Under the pieces are notes generated by a model. The model made no database searches. It was not told the origin of the DNA and worked only from the letters and a program-made list of their open reading frames with translations. Below, piece after piece: positions 36,285 to 48,400 of a stretch of 64,000 bases of DNA. The stretch's first letter is position 1; every line of letters begins with the position of its first letter. The DNA comes from Cenococcum geophilum 1.58 (Eukaryota > Ascomycota > Dothideomycetes > Gloniales > Gloniaceae): contig KV748178.1 in assembly GCA_001692895.1 (NCBI GenBank), positions 3,892,536 through 3,956,535 of the forward strand. Reading direction: 5' to 3'. Position numbers and translations under genes: made by a program.

Positions 36285-36541
36285 CGCGGTGGTGTAAATT
36301 GGACGTCGCCTACCGTCTTAGCATTTTCCTATATTTATAGAGCCTTCGACTTCCTTCCTTCTTCCCTCTATCTTAGATATCACGACCCTACCAGTTACCG
36401 GAAATACACTCTTTTCTTTTTTTCTTACTAACTATTCTACTAACTGATTACAACCAACTAACTGACCGACCGACTAACCGACAGATAGACTGACTAACAG
36501 CACCGTGACTTCCTATCTTAGAGAGGTCGTACCCTCCCACA
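36285..36541. repeat. solo LTR, family with 4-bp TSD (copy B)
   Basis: 257 bp beginning CGCGGTGG and ending CCCTCCCACA; flanked by CTAG at 36281-36284 and 36542-36545. Homologous in direct orientation to 14255-14499 over almost its full length (shared AGCCTTCG, TCTTACTAACTA, ACCGACCGACTAA and GAGGT.GTACCCTCCCACA blocks). Less mutated than copy A. Confidence 0.75.
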
Positions 36542-37430
36542 CTAGTAGTAGCTGTTAAACGTTATAGGCGGTAGCTAAAAGTTTTTATATAGGATAGTAA
36601 GATCTTAAAAACCACTACTATACTTCCTTCTCTAGGCACCTATGTAATCCTTATAGATACTAAATAGATATTAATTAAAACGTCCCCTAACCCTTTATGG
36701 AAAGTATTAATAACTTCTTATATTAACAAACAAGTAAACGAATAAACGAATAAATATACCCTCCCTCCTAACCCTTAAGGCGATTACTTGCGGAGTATAC
36801 GGTCACTTGCTAATAACCGCACTATACTACCTAGTAGCCTAGATAGCGATTATACGGCTTTTATAGTCCTCTCCTAATTAATTAGTAACCCTTAGAGAGG
36901 GCTTAGTAACTAGGGCCTAGGTATAAAAGATACCCAATATATAATATCCCGCTTGCCTTTTGGTATTACAGCTATAAATAAATCTCCCTAAGCCTTTAGT
37001 AGGCCTTAGGGGGGAATAGGGTGTATATAGTAATAGTCTATAATAGATAGTATATAGGGGACGGTTAAGAAATAGAAAATAGAAATAACTACTAGTATAT
37101 AGTAAGCAATGGCTAGGCATAGCTAGGACGTAGTAAATCCCGGCTTTGTGCAAGCTATAGCTCTAGCGAGTAAAATTGAGGACGTAGTGATTATTAAGGA
37201 GATCTAACATCCAAAGGAGGTTAGGACGTAGCTACGAGCAGCCATAGGGGCTGTAGCTCGTGCGGAAATCGTAAATTGGGGTTTTTTATCCTACTAAGAT
37301 AGCTTATAGGGTTTTTCCTCCCCCTAATACTAGAGGTTTTCTTTCCTATTAATATATAGGTTTCCCCTAGGTCGGAGTAGGCTGCGTAGGCTATATATAG
37401 GATCTGTATTAGACGTTAAACAATAAATAA
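36542..37430 (+). pseudogene. LINE ORF2 C-terminal part and 3' UTR
   Basis: End of the host LINE. The coding part is too degraded to name residues. The last ~130 bp parallel the ends of the two LINE copies (TAGGTTTCCCC..., GTAGGC.., GGATC.G.AT..GACGTTAA.CAAT.AA). A partly GC-rich stem, ACGAGCAGCC/GGCTGTAGCTCGT, lies near 37225-37262. Confidence 0.65.
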
Positions 37431-37845
37431 ATTAAAATCTTTTAAAATCTTTTAAGACTTCCTATTAGCCTTTCTATATATAGATTAGTTAATAGGCTTA
37501 ACCTAGAGCTTTTTTAGTATATAGTAGTATATAGGATACTATTCTTTATATAGCTAAGGTGCTATATTTTATAGCCTCTAAATAAGGTCAAAAATCTTAA
37601 CTTTTTAATATTTAAATATAAACAACCTCTCTAATTAAATATACTACTAGATAGTATATAACTATATATCCAATAATATAAGAACTTATACGGCCTACTT
37701 AAATTTCTATTTCTAAGAGAATTAGATAGTAAAAAGGCCATCGCCAGTTGTATATAAGCTACTGCGTATAGGACCGCATCTATATAAGGGACAGCACTGA
37801 TACAAAATTCCACTACTTAAATTTTAATATTTATAACAGAAAGTT
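37431..37845. other. AT-rich transition, no gene seen
   Basis: RIP-like AT-rich DNA between the LINE end and the gene island. I see nothing identifiable in it; the short minus-strand open stretch at 37631-37813 has no coding character. Confidence 0.6.
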
Positions 37846-38069
37846 GCGGAGAAAACTAAGGGTAAAAAGGGTAATTATTGGTGTTTGGAGGTGTTGGGAA
37901 ACTAATGTCTCGGGACTGTAATGCTTAGAAGCAGAAGAGCCATTCGGATTCCCGTTCGTTTCCCTAATGCCTTTGCAACAACACCTTCAGTTTAACTCTG
38001 CCGGGCAAGCTCTGAATTTAAATGACAGCTCCTTCGTTTCCAAGTAAATATTTGCAGTCCATGATATGC
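37846..38069 (-). other. 3' flank of the SDR gene
   Basis: Normal-composition DNA downstream of the stop codon. No further ORF seen; presumably 3' UTR. The change from AT-rich RIP-altered sequence occurs near 37845. Confidence 0.5.
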
Positions 38070-39108
38070 TCAATAAGTTGACGTCAAAGTGCCCAGTCGG
38101 CCGCCGTCAACGACAATAACTGAACCATTACAATATGCGCCTGCCTTAGAAGCGAGGAACAGAGTAGCACCGGCGATGTCCGGTTCAGAACCTGCCCGCT
38201 CGGCAGGGATTAAGGATGGGTCGAAAGTTCCGGTGTGAGATGGCCCAATATTGTTCATGAATGATCCCGTGAGGTCGGTAGGAAATACTGTTGGAAGGGA
38301 TAGATTAGCTTAGAGAGCAAGCATTGGCTTGTGACAGCGGCTTGAATACTTGATGGCTGCTGCACCATCCATGTGTATGCTGAATGCAACTTACTGCCAG
38401 GGGCTAGCACATTACACCTGATTTTATATGGTACCAAAGACGTTGCCATCATTTTCATTAAATGAGTGGTAGCCGCTTTACTTGAATTGTAAGCAAAGCT
38501 TGCTCCCTTGAGTCGGCTAAAACCTCCAATGCTGCTGGTTGCAATGACCTGACTCTTCCAATCTGCACCCATATTTCCCACCGTATTTCCTGCATCAAGC
38601 AGCTCGAGGAACGCAAGAGCGCTATAATATACTGCTGTAGTGTTGACGGAATACGTATCTGTAAACACATCCATAGGAGTGGCAAGAGCATGGGCACAGA
38701 ACTCTGAAAGTGTGGGAGGAGATTGGCCTGGAGAAGCTTTAAGAGGGCGAGGTCCCATGACTCCGGCATTGGCGACAAGAAGATTGACATACCCAACTTC
38801 GGTCTTCACTCGCTCGGCCATCTCGCATAGGGATTCAAGGGAGGTGACATCGCCAGGGAGGGGAACAATGCTCTCCGGGAACGTGGCATTTGCTGCCGCC
38901 TCGAGAACTTCCTTTCGTCTACCAACAATGTAAACTCTACGAGCGCCATTCGCAGCGAGTGCTTTAGCAATCATAAGGCCAATTCCTGGAAGTTTCAGCC
39001 TCGCTCGATCGTATTTGGGGAGTTATAGGATGGCTAACCAGTCCCTCCTCCGGTTACAATAGCTACGATACCATTGACATTGAAAAGAGCTTCTGCCGTG
39101 AGATTCAT
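38070..39108 (-). CDS. short-chain dehydrogenase/reductase (three exons)
   Basis: Exons on the minus strand: 39108-39039, 38985-38395, 38287-38070 (stop TGA). Introns 38986-39038 (53 bp, GTTAGC...CCAG, branch-like GGCTGAAAC) and 38288-38394 (107 bp, GTAAGT...ACAG) restore one frame of 292 residues. Classical SDR features: cofactor motif TGGGTGIG at residues 19-26, GDVTS near 68, NAG at 96-98, catalytic Ser in TSSIGG near 174-175, YxxxK as YNSSK at 189-193, and C-terminal VVDGG. Predicted NAD(P)(H)-dependent oxidoreductase, cytosolic (no signal peptide). Substrate unknown. It shows no RIP stops and sits alone between transposons, so neighbours give no clue to a pathway. The start is chosen because it supplies beta-1 and the glycine motif. 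Confidence 0.92.
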
Positions 39109-39640
39109 TTTGATAACTATCAATGATTTCAATTTGAGATGGTTCTAAATGACTCAATTGATCTTCAAAGTCTTTGAAAACTTGATTCTCCTTCGTCGCT
39201 CATATTCTTATGCGGGGAGCTCTTGGCGGATGGACAACGGCTCTCCACCTTCCGCCGGTGCTACAGGATGGGTCAAGTCGTAGCTCTCATTAGTATAAGG
39301 ATAGATTAAATGTATGCACGCTAAACCGCAGTTGCGGATCGACTTTAGACGTTGGTTGCCGTGAAACTTCGTCTTTGGACCTTTGGGCTGCAGTTAAAGT
39401 GCATTATCTGTTGATCTTTTCAGTAAGGCCCTGACCTATATTTGCCAAGTAAACAGATAAAATGATATATTCTCAGGATTAAGGAACAAAAATTACAGTA
39501 AACGAACCTCGTCTACAGGGTCAGGGAGGTTCGGTGTCCCCCGCGCGCGCAGCAGCGGTGGCATAAAAGTCAGCCACCTCGTGCACGGTCCTACCTCATG
39601 CACATTTTCTGATCTTTTTACATTTAAAACCCACCCCTTT
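39109..39640 (-). promoter_or_regulatory. 5' flank of the SDR gene
   Basis: About 530 bp of unmutated sequence upstream of the SDR start, including a CCCCCGCGCGCGC tract at about 39538-39550. No clear TATA element. Composition switches to RIP-altered near 39640. Confidence 0.4.
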
Positions 39641-40022
39641 CAATAAGATAACCTAAAAATTTAATATAACACATTTATATATATAATTTTCTACTGAAAT
39701 TTTTTTTCCGAAAAGAACTTAATATTTATTAAATTATTAAATTATTATTAGTATAGATTACTATTAGCGGGTTACTAATAGGTCGTAAACACTAATTAAA
39801 TGGACCCTAGTTATAAACGGGCTTATTTTCTAATATAAATAATCTACTAAGCTAGTATAGAGTAACGAACTAGGCCTGGGAAAGCTTTATTATTAGTATA
39901 CGCTATAGCCTCGCCTATAAGTTGCTAGGGAGTCGCTAGTATAGCTAGGTGTTATTAGAATATAGCTTATATAGAATATTAATAAATTAGGCTTTACCCT
40001 ATATATATGCCGCAGTTCTTAC
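39641..40022. other. RIP-altered flank of the large chromovirus
   Basis: AT-rich sequence with no recognisable domain; it is the left side of the target DNA of the chromovirus at 40023-54539 and should join to 54540 onward. Confidence 0.5.
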
Positions 40023-40341
40023 TGTAACGGAATTCCCTAGAAGGTACATATTAGATAAGATAGAAGGAGGTCTTATCTATATTCCATCTATGTCCTAGAA
40101 GATATAGTTAGATAGATAAGGGGCAAAGGGTTTTACTAGCGTCTTAGAAGGATTATATAGGGAGCTGGTTCTCCTCTAAAGAAGGACTAGTAATTAGTCT
40201 CTAAATAGAAGTGGTTAAAAGCATTTGTCCTTTAATATATAAAACTTATTCTACCTTCTACTTACCTTTAACTTACCTTCTACTTACTAGTAATACTATT
40301 AATTAGATAATTATACGTTCTGGTTAAGCTAGCCTCTTATA
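40023..40341 (+). repeat. 5' LTR of chromovirus C
   Basis: 319 bp, TGTAACGGAATTCCC...CTCTTATA. Includes CTTTAATATATAAAAC, a TATA-like core promoter, at about 40230, and a short tandem (TTCTACTTACC..TTTAACTTACC) run after it. Confidence 0.93.
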
Positions 40342-41008
40342 ATTCTAATCACTCTTAATCCTTTACGGAAGGAACCTACGGCTATTAATTAACAATAACG
40401 GGCCATACCTCCTTACCCCCTAAAACAACGCCCCCACCGCAAGAGGCTTAAAGAGTCTCCTTAAAGGAGCGTATTCCCTCTTCTTATAAAGAAGCCACGG
40501 CTGGTTTATCTAACCTTGCGAGACCTTTAGGAATAATTACCGCTAGGGAGTTATTAAAGCGGTCGCTATATAAGACCCTATAAAAAATAAAGGAGTTAGA
40601 GATATAATTAAGACAAGTATATTAAGACTACTAAGAACAATTATAAGGATAATTAGGGGAAGTATAGATATCCTAAACACGAAGTAGACTTAAAGGGGTA
40701 ACGCTATACTACGCTATAACGTTAGAAAACCCTAAATTCCGCATAAAGGAACCTAATAAGTACTATAGTAATAGTCTTCAGAACTATAATTATTTTATCC
40801 GTTAATATAAAACTAAGTTTTAGCTAGATCTAAAACGTTACTCTAACGAGTATAATTAGATACTAATTGCTTCTACCTTCCTACGTAGCACCATTAAGAG
40901 TTTATAAACACGCTATAAGAAGAAACTTACTATACCCCTTAAATTTAGCGAACTTAAAACCTAGTTAGTTAATTAGGTCTAAGACCCTACTAATTAATAG
41001 ATGGACTA

Positions 41009-41195
41009 TGTCACGGCACTGACCTAACGCATACTGTTTCATACTGTCTCGTACTATTTCCTACTATTAGCTAGCCCACCACTAGCGACTTGGCGGCCGG
41101 CCCTACTATTTATATATAATACCCCCTTTCCACCTTCTTCCCCTCTTCATACCACAACGTAGTTATTTAGTCTACTTTATTGCAGTACTGTGACA
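41009..41195 (+). repeat. 5' LTR of chromovirus D
   Basis: 187 bp with intact TG/CA ends; followed at once by GTTTGTGGTATC, where TGGTATC resembles a primer-binding site complementary to a tRNA 3' end. Confidence 0.95.
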
Positions 41196-41219
41196 GTTTG
41201 TGGTATCTTTAATTTGCGC

Positions 41220-44200
41220 CCCATCGCGATTACTAATTCCTTGTACCCTAGCTAATTAACCTTCGCCCTAGAGCAATCGCGACTTACGCACGCCTCTGCT
41301 AAAACCAATACGTCCCCAGCATAGTCCTAGAATAATCCTTAGTTTTTACCTAGCACCTAGATAGGCGACACTAATAACGCCGAAATAGCCGAAACCTAGA
41401 ACCCCCGCGACGTTTTCGCAGACCTCTTTATAAAGATATACCCTAATATCGCATAGACAATCCGCCGCTTTCTACTATACCTTAAGACCTTTAAGCCTAG
41501 CAAAGCTTACCTTACCCTTATTAACTATACCAACGAGTTCCTTAATAATATTAAAGTAGGACTATAGTGTATATATAACACAAACACCGCTAATAAAAAA
41601 GCTAACAAAAACCTTAGTACCCTTATTGCCTCCTAGATAGGAACTATTAACTCCTAGGTAGAGACTATTACCGTTCTAAAATAATTAACCCCTATAACAA
41701 CGGTAGTAACCTAGTAGAAAAAACGGAGATCTAAAGACCCGCCAATATTTAGCGGAAAAGGCACCCTACTAAAATAATAAGCTAATTTTAAGACCTAGCA
41801 CATTAAGATTAAGGGAGTCTTTAACTAGGACTAGGACTACTTTAACATAGTTTAGTCCTAGATCCTTTACATCTCAGATATACTAAAGAATAAGGCCTAT
41901 AAGTTTATTAAGCAGGGCCTAGAGCTTATGCACAAGAACCCAAATAATATATCTACGTAGAAATGGCCTACTAAGGAAGATATGCTTAAAGACCTTACTG
42001 CCTACTATAAGGTCTTTAATATAACCTAGGTTGCAAAAAATAAGCTTAACTATTTTCCCTAGGGCAAGCGTAATTACTAGTCCTAAAAGGGAAAACTTAA
42101 TAAGCTAATAGTCCGCGCTAAGAAGACAGACAAATAGAAGGTAAACCTACTCTAAAAGTTTATCTCTCCGAAGATGGAAGAGCTAGTACTTAGACTTACC
42201 TATAAAATTAATAATAGCGACTATATAGGTTAGAGTAAGTAGATAGATATATTCGCTAAGAACCTCGCGAACTATATATACTAAGCCAACCTTAAGAAGA
42301 ACACTAACCACCGCCTACCTACCTAAGCCCCTGCCCCTATGTCGACCCTAACCCTAGCAGTAACTAGAGAACCTATAGACCTTAATAGAATCTTAGATAT
42401 AGAGCGTAAGCGCTACGTTAATAATAGACTATGCCTTACCTATAGCCTACCCGGCCACTAGAAGAATACCTATAACCCCGCTAAAATAGTAAACCCAGTC
42501 CTAATACTACCCTATTAAATTACGCGAACTAATAACCGCGGACGCGGCAATTATAGAGTCTATTATGGACGCGGCGACCGCGGAGCCTATTATAGCCGCA
42601 GCGGACAACCCCCCCCCTTTAACCCTATGGCTTAGTTACTCTAAACTATACCCTATATAGGAGCCTAACCCGTTAACAACGCCTAGTATTAGCGACTTTG
42701 CGCTAGCGAATATAAACACGGCTACGTTGTTAGTGAGTTATTATTTTCCTATACCCTAACTAAAACTAAAACTAACACTACTAGCTAGACGGACACTAGA
42801 CCGCCCTACTAAGATAGCCCTATACCCTAGTTGTTAAAAGGTAAACCCTTAGACTAAGTCGCGTCTAAGGGTCTAAACTATATAAGGAGGAAGATAAGAA
42901 GATTAGGTCCCTGTTACTAAATTAATTAGTCCTTTCTATTAGTAAACTGCTACTTAATCTTAGATTAGCAAATAGTAACAAGAAATTAATTCTTATTTAA
43001 ACCTAACTCTCCTTATTACGTAACCTATACCCCTAAGTTTATATTAATATAGTAAGCCTAGTGGACTCTAGTAGTACTATAATAGCATTTACTAACGCAG
43101 AGTCTATTATAAGAAAGTATAACGTTATAACTAAGAAGCTACTGGTACCTAGACCACTGCGCCTTATAAACGGCATTCTAACTTTATTTATTACGGACTA
43201 CTTTACCGCCTAAATATTAATCGGCCTCTATACTAAAGCTATGCTCTTTTTTATTACTAAACTCTCGCCCACTACCCTAATTATCCTAGGTATGCCCTAG
43301 CTTCAAAAGCACGAGCCCTATCCTAGCTTTAGGAAACTTAAAATCCGCTTTAACTTAGACTACTACTCTAGGCACTGCCTCCCGTAGGGGATAACTAATG
43401 TTAGTAGGGACGCCCTACGTAAATACTTAGCACTATTAAGCCTAGTGCCTAGGACTATATATAAAGCCCTAATAGTAGAAGACATTCCTAATAAAGGGGA
43501 GCCTATATAGCTATAAAGAAATAAGATAGTGGAAGATTAGACTACCCTAGCACTTAAGACTAAAATAATGGGCCAGCCAGCCCTGCCGAGACCAAAAAAG
43601 AAGGTCCGCTTCGCGCCACTACTACTAAAAATCTAACCCTAACCTAGGCACTATTTAAACCCCGGCCGCCCAGCCCGATACCTAGAACTAAGCTATATGC
43701 CATATACGCATACTATAGCTCGCGTTATAGCAAGGACTGGCTATAGAACTACCGAGACCCAAATAATAGAAACTGCGCTACTATAACGCCTAACCTTATA
43801 CCCGTCTCCCGCGCGTACTATATAGGGCCGCCGCCTTATTTCCGCCCCCCTGGGCTAACTAAGCTATGCCAGCCTAGCTATAGCACTAGAGAACCAGACA
43901 CGCCCTAACCTGGACAATATTAAATGCACTTATGCTATTAATTTTACCTAGTTCTATAAATAAAAAGATATAAAGGTAATAAGGGTCCATATAGCAAAGC
44001 TAGTAGAACTAGTTAAATAAGATAAGCACTAATAGCTGCTTAAAGAGCTGCCTATAGGCCTAATAGAAGTACCGAACCTATTAAAAAGGTCTTTCCGCTA
44101 GCTAGTAAAAGGCGACTATATAATAAAGGAAGCCCGTAAAGTACTCCCCCCCTATTTTTATAACTTCTTTAAAACAAATTTAAAAACCAAACCCAAGCTT

Positions 44201-47200
44201 TTACGTTGGAAGATAGTTGACACTAATATTAAAAAATTCCTAAAAGGCAAACTAGGATTAACCTATAAAGATATTCTATAACGCCTACTAAAGGAGTTTA
44301 GTAAATATATTAAGCACTTCCTCCCTAAAAAAATAGATAAGCTGCCCCCTTACTAACCATAGGACCATAAAATTAAGATCACCCCTGGAAACTAGGCCCC
44401 GTACTATAAAAATAGACTACTCTTACCTGCTAAACTTAGGTGTATAAAGAAGTGGATTAATAAGATACTAGATAAGGGTTTTATCCGCAAATTAACCTTA
44501 CTAGCTACCGCACTACTCCTCCTCGCTACTAAGCCTAGCGGCGGTATATAAATCTACTATAACTACTAAGGCCTAAATACAGTTACTATTAAGAATTAAT
44601 ACCCACTACTACTAATCCGCGAGATACTTAACGCACTCTATAGTGCTAAGTACTTTACTAAACTTAATATAATTATTGCGTTTAACCGGATCCGGATTGT
44701 AGAGGGCTATAAATAGCTTATAGCATTTATTACCCGGTTCAGACTCTATAAAATGCTAATTATACCATTTGGCCTTTATAACGCACCCGCTATATTCCAG
44801 AACTATATTAACTATATTCTATATAACGCCCTTAACAACTACTACACCGCCTACCTTAATAACGTCCTTATTTTTTCTAAAATACGCGCTAAGTACACTA
44901 AGCATATAAATAAAGTCATCTAAAGACTCGGCAATACTAGACTTTAGATTAATATTAATAAGTCTAAGTTTTACTTTACTAAAACAAAATACCTTGGCTT
45001 AATTATCTTAACTAATGGCATAACTATGGACCCTAAGAAGGTACAGGCCTTATAGGAATAGAAGAACCCGACATTAATTAAAGAACTATAATAATTTCTC
45101 GGCTTTGCGAACTTCTACTAATGATTTATCTAAGGCTACTCTACCATTGCTATACCTATAATAAAACTCCTAAAGAAGGATATTAGATAGTTATAGGGAC
45201 TAGAATAAGCTAAATTATTTAAGGCCCTTAAGGGAGCCTTTACTTCAGCACCAGTACTAGCATACTATAACTATATAAAGAAAACAGTGGTAAAGATAGA
45301 CGTATTAAATTAGGCTTTTGGCGGAGTCCTTTCCCAGTATAATAATAACGGAAAATTAAAACCGGTTGCATTTTTCTCCGCAAAGCACTCTATACTAGAG
45401 TGTAACTATAAGATTTATAATAAAGAACTCTTAGCTATTATTACGGCTTTAGAGGAATAGCGTCCTAAGCTATAAGGGACTAAGGAGCTATTTAAAATTA
45501 TTACCAACTATAAAAACCTATAGACGTTTATAACTACTAAGCAGCTAAACTAGCGCTAAGTCTAATAGGCAAAGTTTCTTTTATAGTTTAACTTTATAAT
45601 TATATATAGACCCAGCAGCAAAGCCACGCTCCCTAATACCCTAAGCTAGCTACTAGGAATAAGGCCTAAGGACGCTAATAATAAACGCCTCCGCTACTAA
45701 GCCTAAGTTATTATACCGCCCTAAAAAGTTAACCCTATAATCTTAGAAGAATTACTATATAAGTCCTATAACTCTAATAACGCGGAGTTCGTAGCCGCTC
45801 TAGACCCCAAAATAGCCGAAAAGTTACTAGATAAGTTAATCTAGCTAAGATACTAGGAGAACAAACTTATAAGAGATATAGTAGCAGCCCTATATAATTA
45901 GAAAGCTCGCTATTAGCCAAAAAAAATTAGGAAACTACTTTATTATAATAAGTTAGAATATAATATCGTTAACAGATAGATCTACTTCCGCTAATATCTC
46001 TTCGTCCCTAACGCCCTAGACCTCTACTTAAAAGTTACCCATTACTCTTATAGCAGCGGCCCCGCTAGTTACCCTAGCCGGGTTAAAACTCTTAACCTCT
46101 TAAACTAAATATACTGGTGGCTAGGAATCTCCCAGTTTACAGCTACCTTCGTTAAAGACTATACCCTATACTTTTGCACTAAGACCCCCCGTTCTACCCC
46201 ACCCAGTTTCCTAAAGCTACTAAAATTACCCACCCACCTATAAACTAATATCTTAATTAACTATATTACAACGCTACTAGTATACTAACGCTACGGCAAG
46301 GTATATAAACATATCCTTATTATTATAAACCGCCTAACTAAAATATAACACCTTGTTTTAGTAATAGGACTCTTAATAAAGGAGCTAGTTAATGGCTTTA
46401 TTAATAACGTATATAAGCTCTACGGTATACTAAGCACAATTATCTCTAATTACGGCACACAATTTGTTAGCAACTTCTGGCAATAACTAAGTAAACGCCT
46501 TAAAACAACCTTACGACTAAGCTTAGCCTAGCACCTAGAAACAAACGGCCAAACCAAAATTATTAACGTTACCGTAAATAAATACCTCTATACTTTTGTT
46601 AGCTTTATATAGAATAACTAGGTTAACTACCTACCGCTTACTAAGTTTGCTATAAATAACTAAGTTAATAAGAGCATAGGTATCTCCCCATTTTTTATAA
46701 ACTATAGCTTTAACCCTTACCTCGGAATTAAGCCTGCTAGCCCCTACTTACTAACACTATCAGTATAAGCAAAGAAGGAGTTTTTTTGCGCAGACTCTAT
46801 AGCCAACTGCTTTAAGCGGATATTAATATAGCTTAAGGCCCTAGCCCAGATTTTATAATAACGCTATAAAGATAATACTAATACCCGTAGGGATAAGAGC
46901 GCGTTATTCTATAAAGGCAATATAGTTATAATTAGCTTAGAAAATATAAAGATAAATAGACCTAAGAAGAAATGGGATAATAAATAGGACGGCCTGTACC
47001 CCGTACTTGTAGTATACTAAGGGGCAGTTATAGTAGACCTCTTAGACCACATCTAAGTAAATAAATCCTTTTATACATCTAAGGTCCGCCTCTAGGCTAC
47101 TAAAGAGATCCCTAGCTAAGCAAATATTAATACTATAGAGCGTTATAATATATAAGGATGAGTGGCAGAGAGAGATAATAACGGCAACATAGAAGACAAA

Positions 47201-47400
47201 TAGGAGGTTAAGAAAATCCTTAATGTATATAATAAAGACCCCTAGGGCCTAACCTATGAGATCAAATGGAAATATTATAAGGATATAACCTAGCAGCTAG
47301 AGGAAGACCTAAAGGGTTGCGAATAAGCTATATAGCGCTTTTATAAGCAATACCCTAAGAAGCTAGGACCCCTAGACTAGGCATAAGATAAGGAAAAGTT
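41220..47400 (+). pseudogene. chromovirus D gag-pol relic with chromodomain
   Basis: Plus strand. Gag 41220-42660 with a knuckle relic CLTYSLPGHxK at about 42430-42465. Protease LVDSSSTIIA (from LVDSGSTxxF) at 43058-43090. RT box AYLNNVLIFS (both Asp as Asn) at about 44850-44880 after FTKLNIIIAFN and FGLYNAPATFQ-type blocks. RNase [21 protein letters not shown] and [11 protein letters not shown] at 45310-45460. Integrase about 45880-46960. Chromodomain WEVxKILNVYNKDPxGLTYEIKW-type at 47195-47340, split here into shorter legible pieces EIKWKYYKDI and QLEEDLKGCE. Frame broken by TAA/TAG codons. Confidence 0.92.
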
Positions 47401-47644
47401 ACGCTAAGGTCGCAGTCGACCACCGTATTAAAATTTATGGTGGTTAAGATATTATAGAACTTCAACCGGCGGTTAAAGTTGTCTAATTAGCTAAATTCTC
47501 GCTAAGAAACGCCACGCGGATTAATTTAGGTAGCGGTATAGAGTTCTGCCAACCTTACTCACTAAACTAACTAATTAGGATTTTCTATGCCCGGTATAGA
47601 AAATCGCCATTAGCTTAGTTAAGGGCGGTGAGCGGAACTAATAT

Positions 47645-47831
47645 CTTTACGGCACTGACCTAACACATACTGTTTTATACTATCTCATACTGTTTCCTAC
47701 TATTGGCTAGCCCACCACTAGCGACTTAGCGGCTGGCCCTACTATTTATATACAATACCCCCTTTCCACCTTCTTCCCCTCTTTATACTACAACGTAGTT
47801 ATTTAGTTTACTTTATTATAGCACTGTAACA
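47645..47831 (+). repeat. 3' LTR of chromovirus D
   Basis: Homologous to 41009-41195. The first four bases have drifted (CTTT for TGTC), but the CA end and the TSD are clean. Confidence 0.92.
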
Positions 47832-48400
47832 GACTATAACTAGTAATACCATAACGCTAAACAGCGGGATAGTTAGACTGTAGTCTAGTTTATAAACTAC
47901 TTAGAAGAACTAAAAAATAATATACCCTACTTAAATCTATAGGATAACGCTATATAACTTTACCAGTTACTTGCTAAGCTATAACCTAAGATTTAACAGG
48001 CTATATAAGAAAAGGGCGAAATTCCTACCTCTTAAGAAAAGCTTATTTCTAAAGCTACTTAAATTAAGAATGTTAAAAGAAACTATTTAGGCAAGCGAAA
48101 GGAACGAGACGCTAATAATAAAGAGCGTAGGACTAGACCTAGCTTTAATAATAGGGGCAGATTCCAACCTAACCGCTCTACGGAAGGATAACGTAAGTAG
48201 GCCTCGTAGCCCTAGAGTAACGCTAGTTAACTTTAAAATAATAATAGGCAGAGACCTAATCCGCAGGAGGGGAACTAGGAGACACGCACCTATTATAACT
48301 ACGGTAAAAAGGGCTATATAAGCCGCTTCTACCAGTAAAAGAAGTAAGAGTTAGCCTAATTAGAAAAAGAGATAGCCTAGTAGATCTTTACTCCCTTATA

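Larger units (their letters stand above)
9500..37430 (+). mobile_element. Tad-like LINE (host of the nested insertions)
   Basis: Plus-strand non-LTR retrotransposon whose own sequence is spread over 28 kb by insertions. Pieces in order: ORF1 (9.54-10.64 kb), endonuclease (13434-14254), endonuclease/RT linker and RT (14504-15583), end of RT fingers/palm after the FIDNINLI box (17903-18064), RT thumb and downstream region (35622-36284), and 3' end (36542-37430). The 3' terminus GACGTTAAACAATAAATAAA matches the 3' ends of the LINE copies at 15.6 and 21.8 kb. That ORF1 at 9.5 kb and ORF2 at 13.4 kb belong to one insertion is an inference; the left end and TSD were not found. Confidence 0.7.
41009..47831 (+). 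mobile_element. chromovirus D (nested), complete with LTRs and TSD
   Basis: 6823-bp Ty3/Gypsy chromovirus inserted in the gag of chromovirus C. LTRs of 187 bp at 41009-41195 (TGTCACGG...ACTGTGACA) and about 47645-47831; perfect TSD GACTA at 41004-41008 and 47832-47836. LTR differences are transitions. A solo LTR of the same family lies at 7254-7449. Confidence 0.96.
40342..48400 (+). pseudogene. chromovirus C gag relic (split)
   Basis: Gag sequence lies at 40342-41003 and resumes at 47837-48400 after the nested element. A CCHC knuckle relic reading HYNYGKKGYISRFY (from CYNCGKKGHIxRxC) is at about 48292-48335. The N-terminal part is proline-rich and charged, then helical. Confidence 0.7.

Noticed and set aside
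38458..38796. Second minus-strand frame within the SDR gene
   Set aside because: Overlaps the true exon in another phase and shows no family features.
38640..38933. 97-codon plus-strand open frame
   Set aside because: Shadow of SDR exon 2; the minus strand has conserved motifs and in-phase introns.
38070..39108. Secondary-metabolite gene cluster
   Set aside because: A single SDR gene with no neighbouring biosynthetic genes does not support a cluster call.
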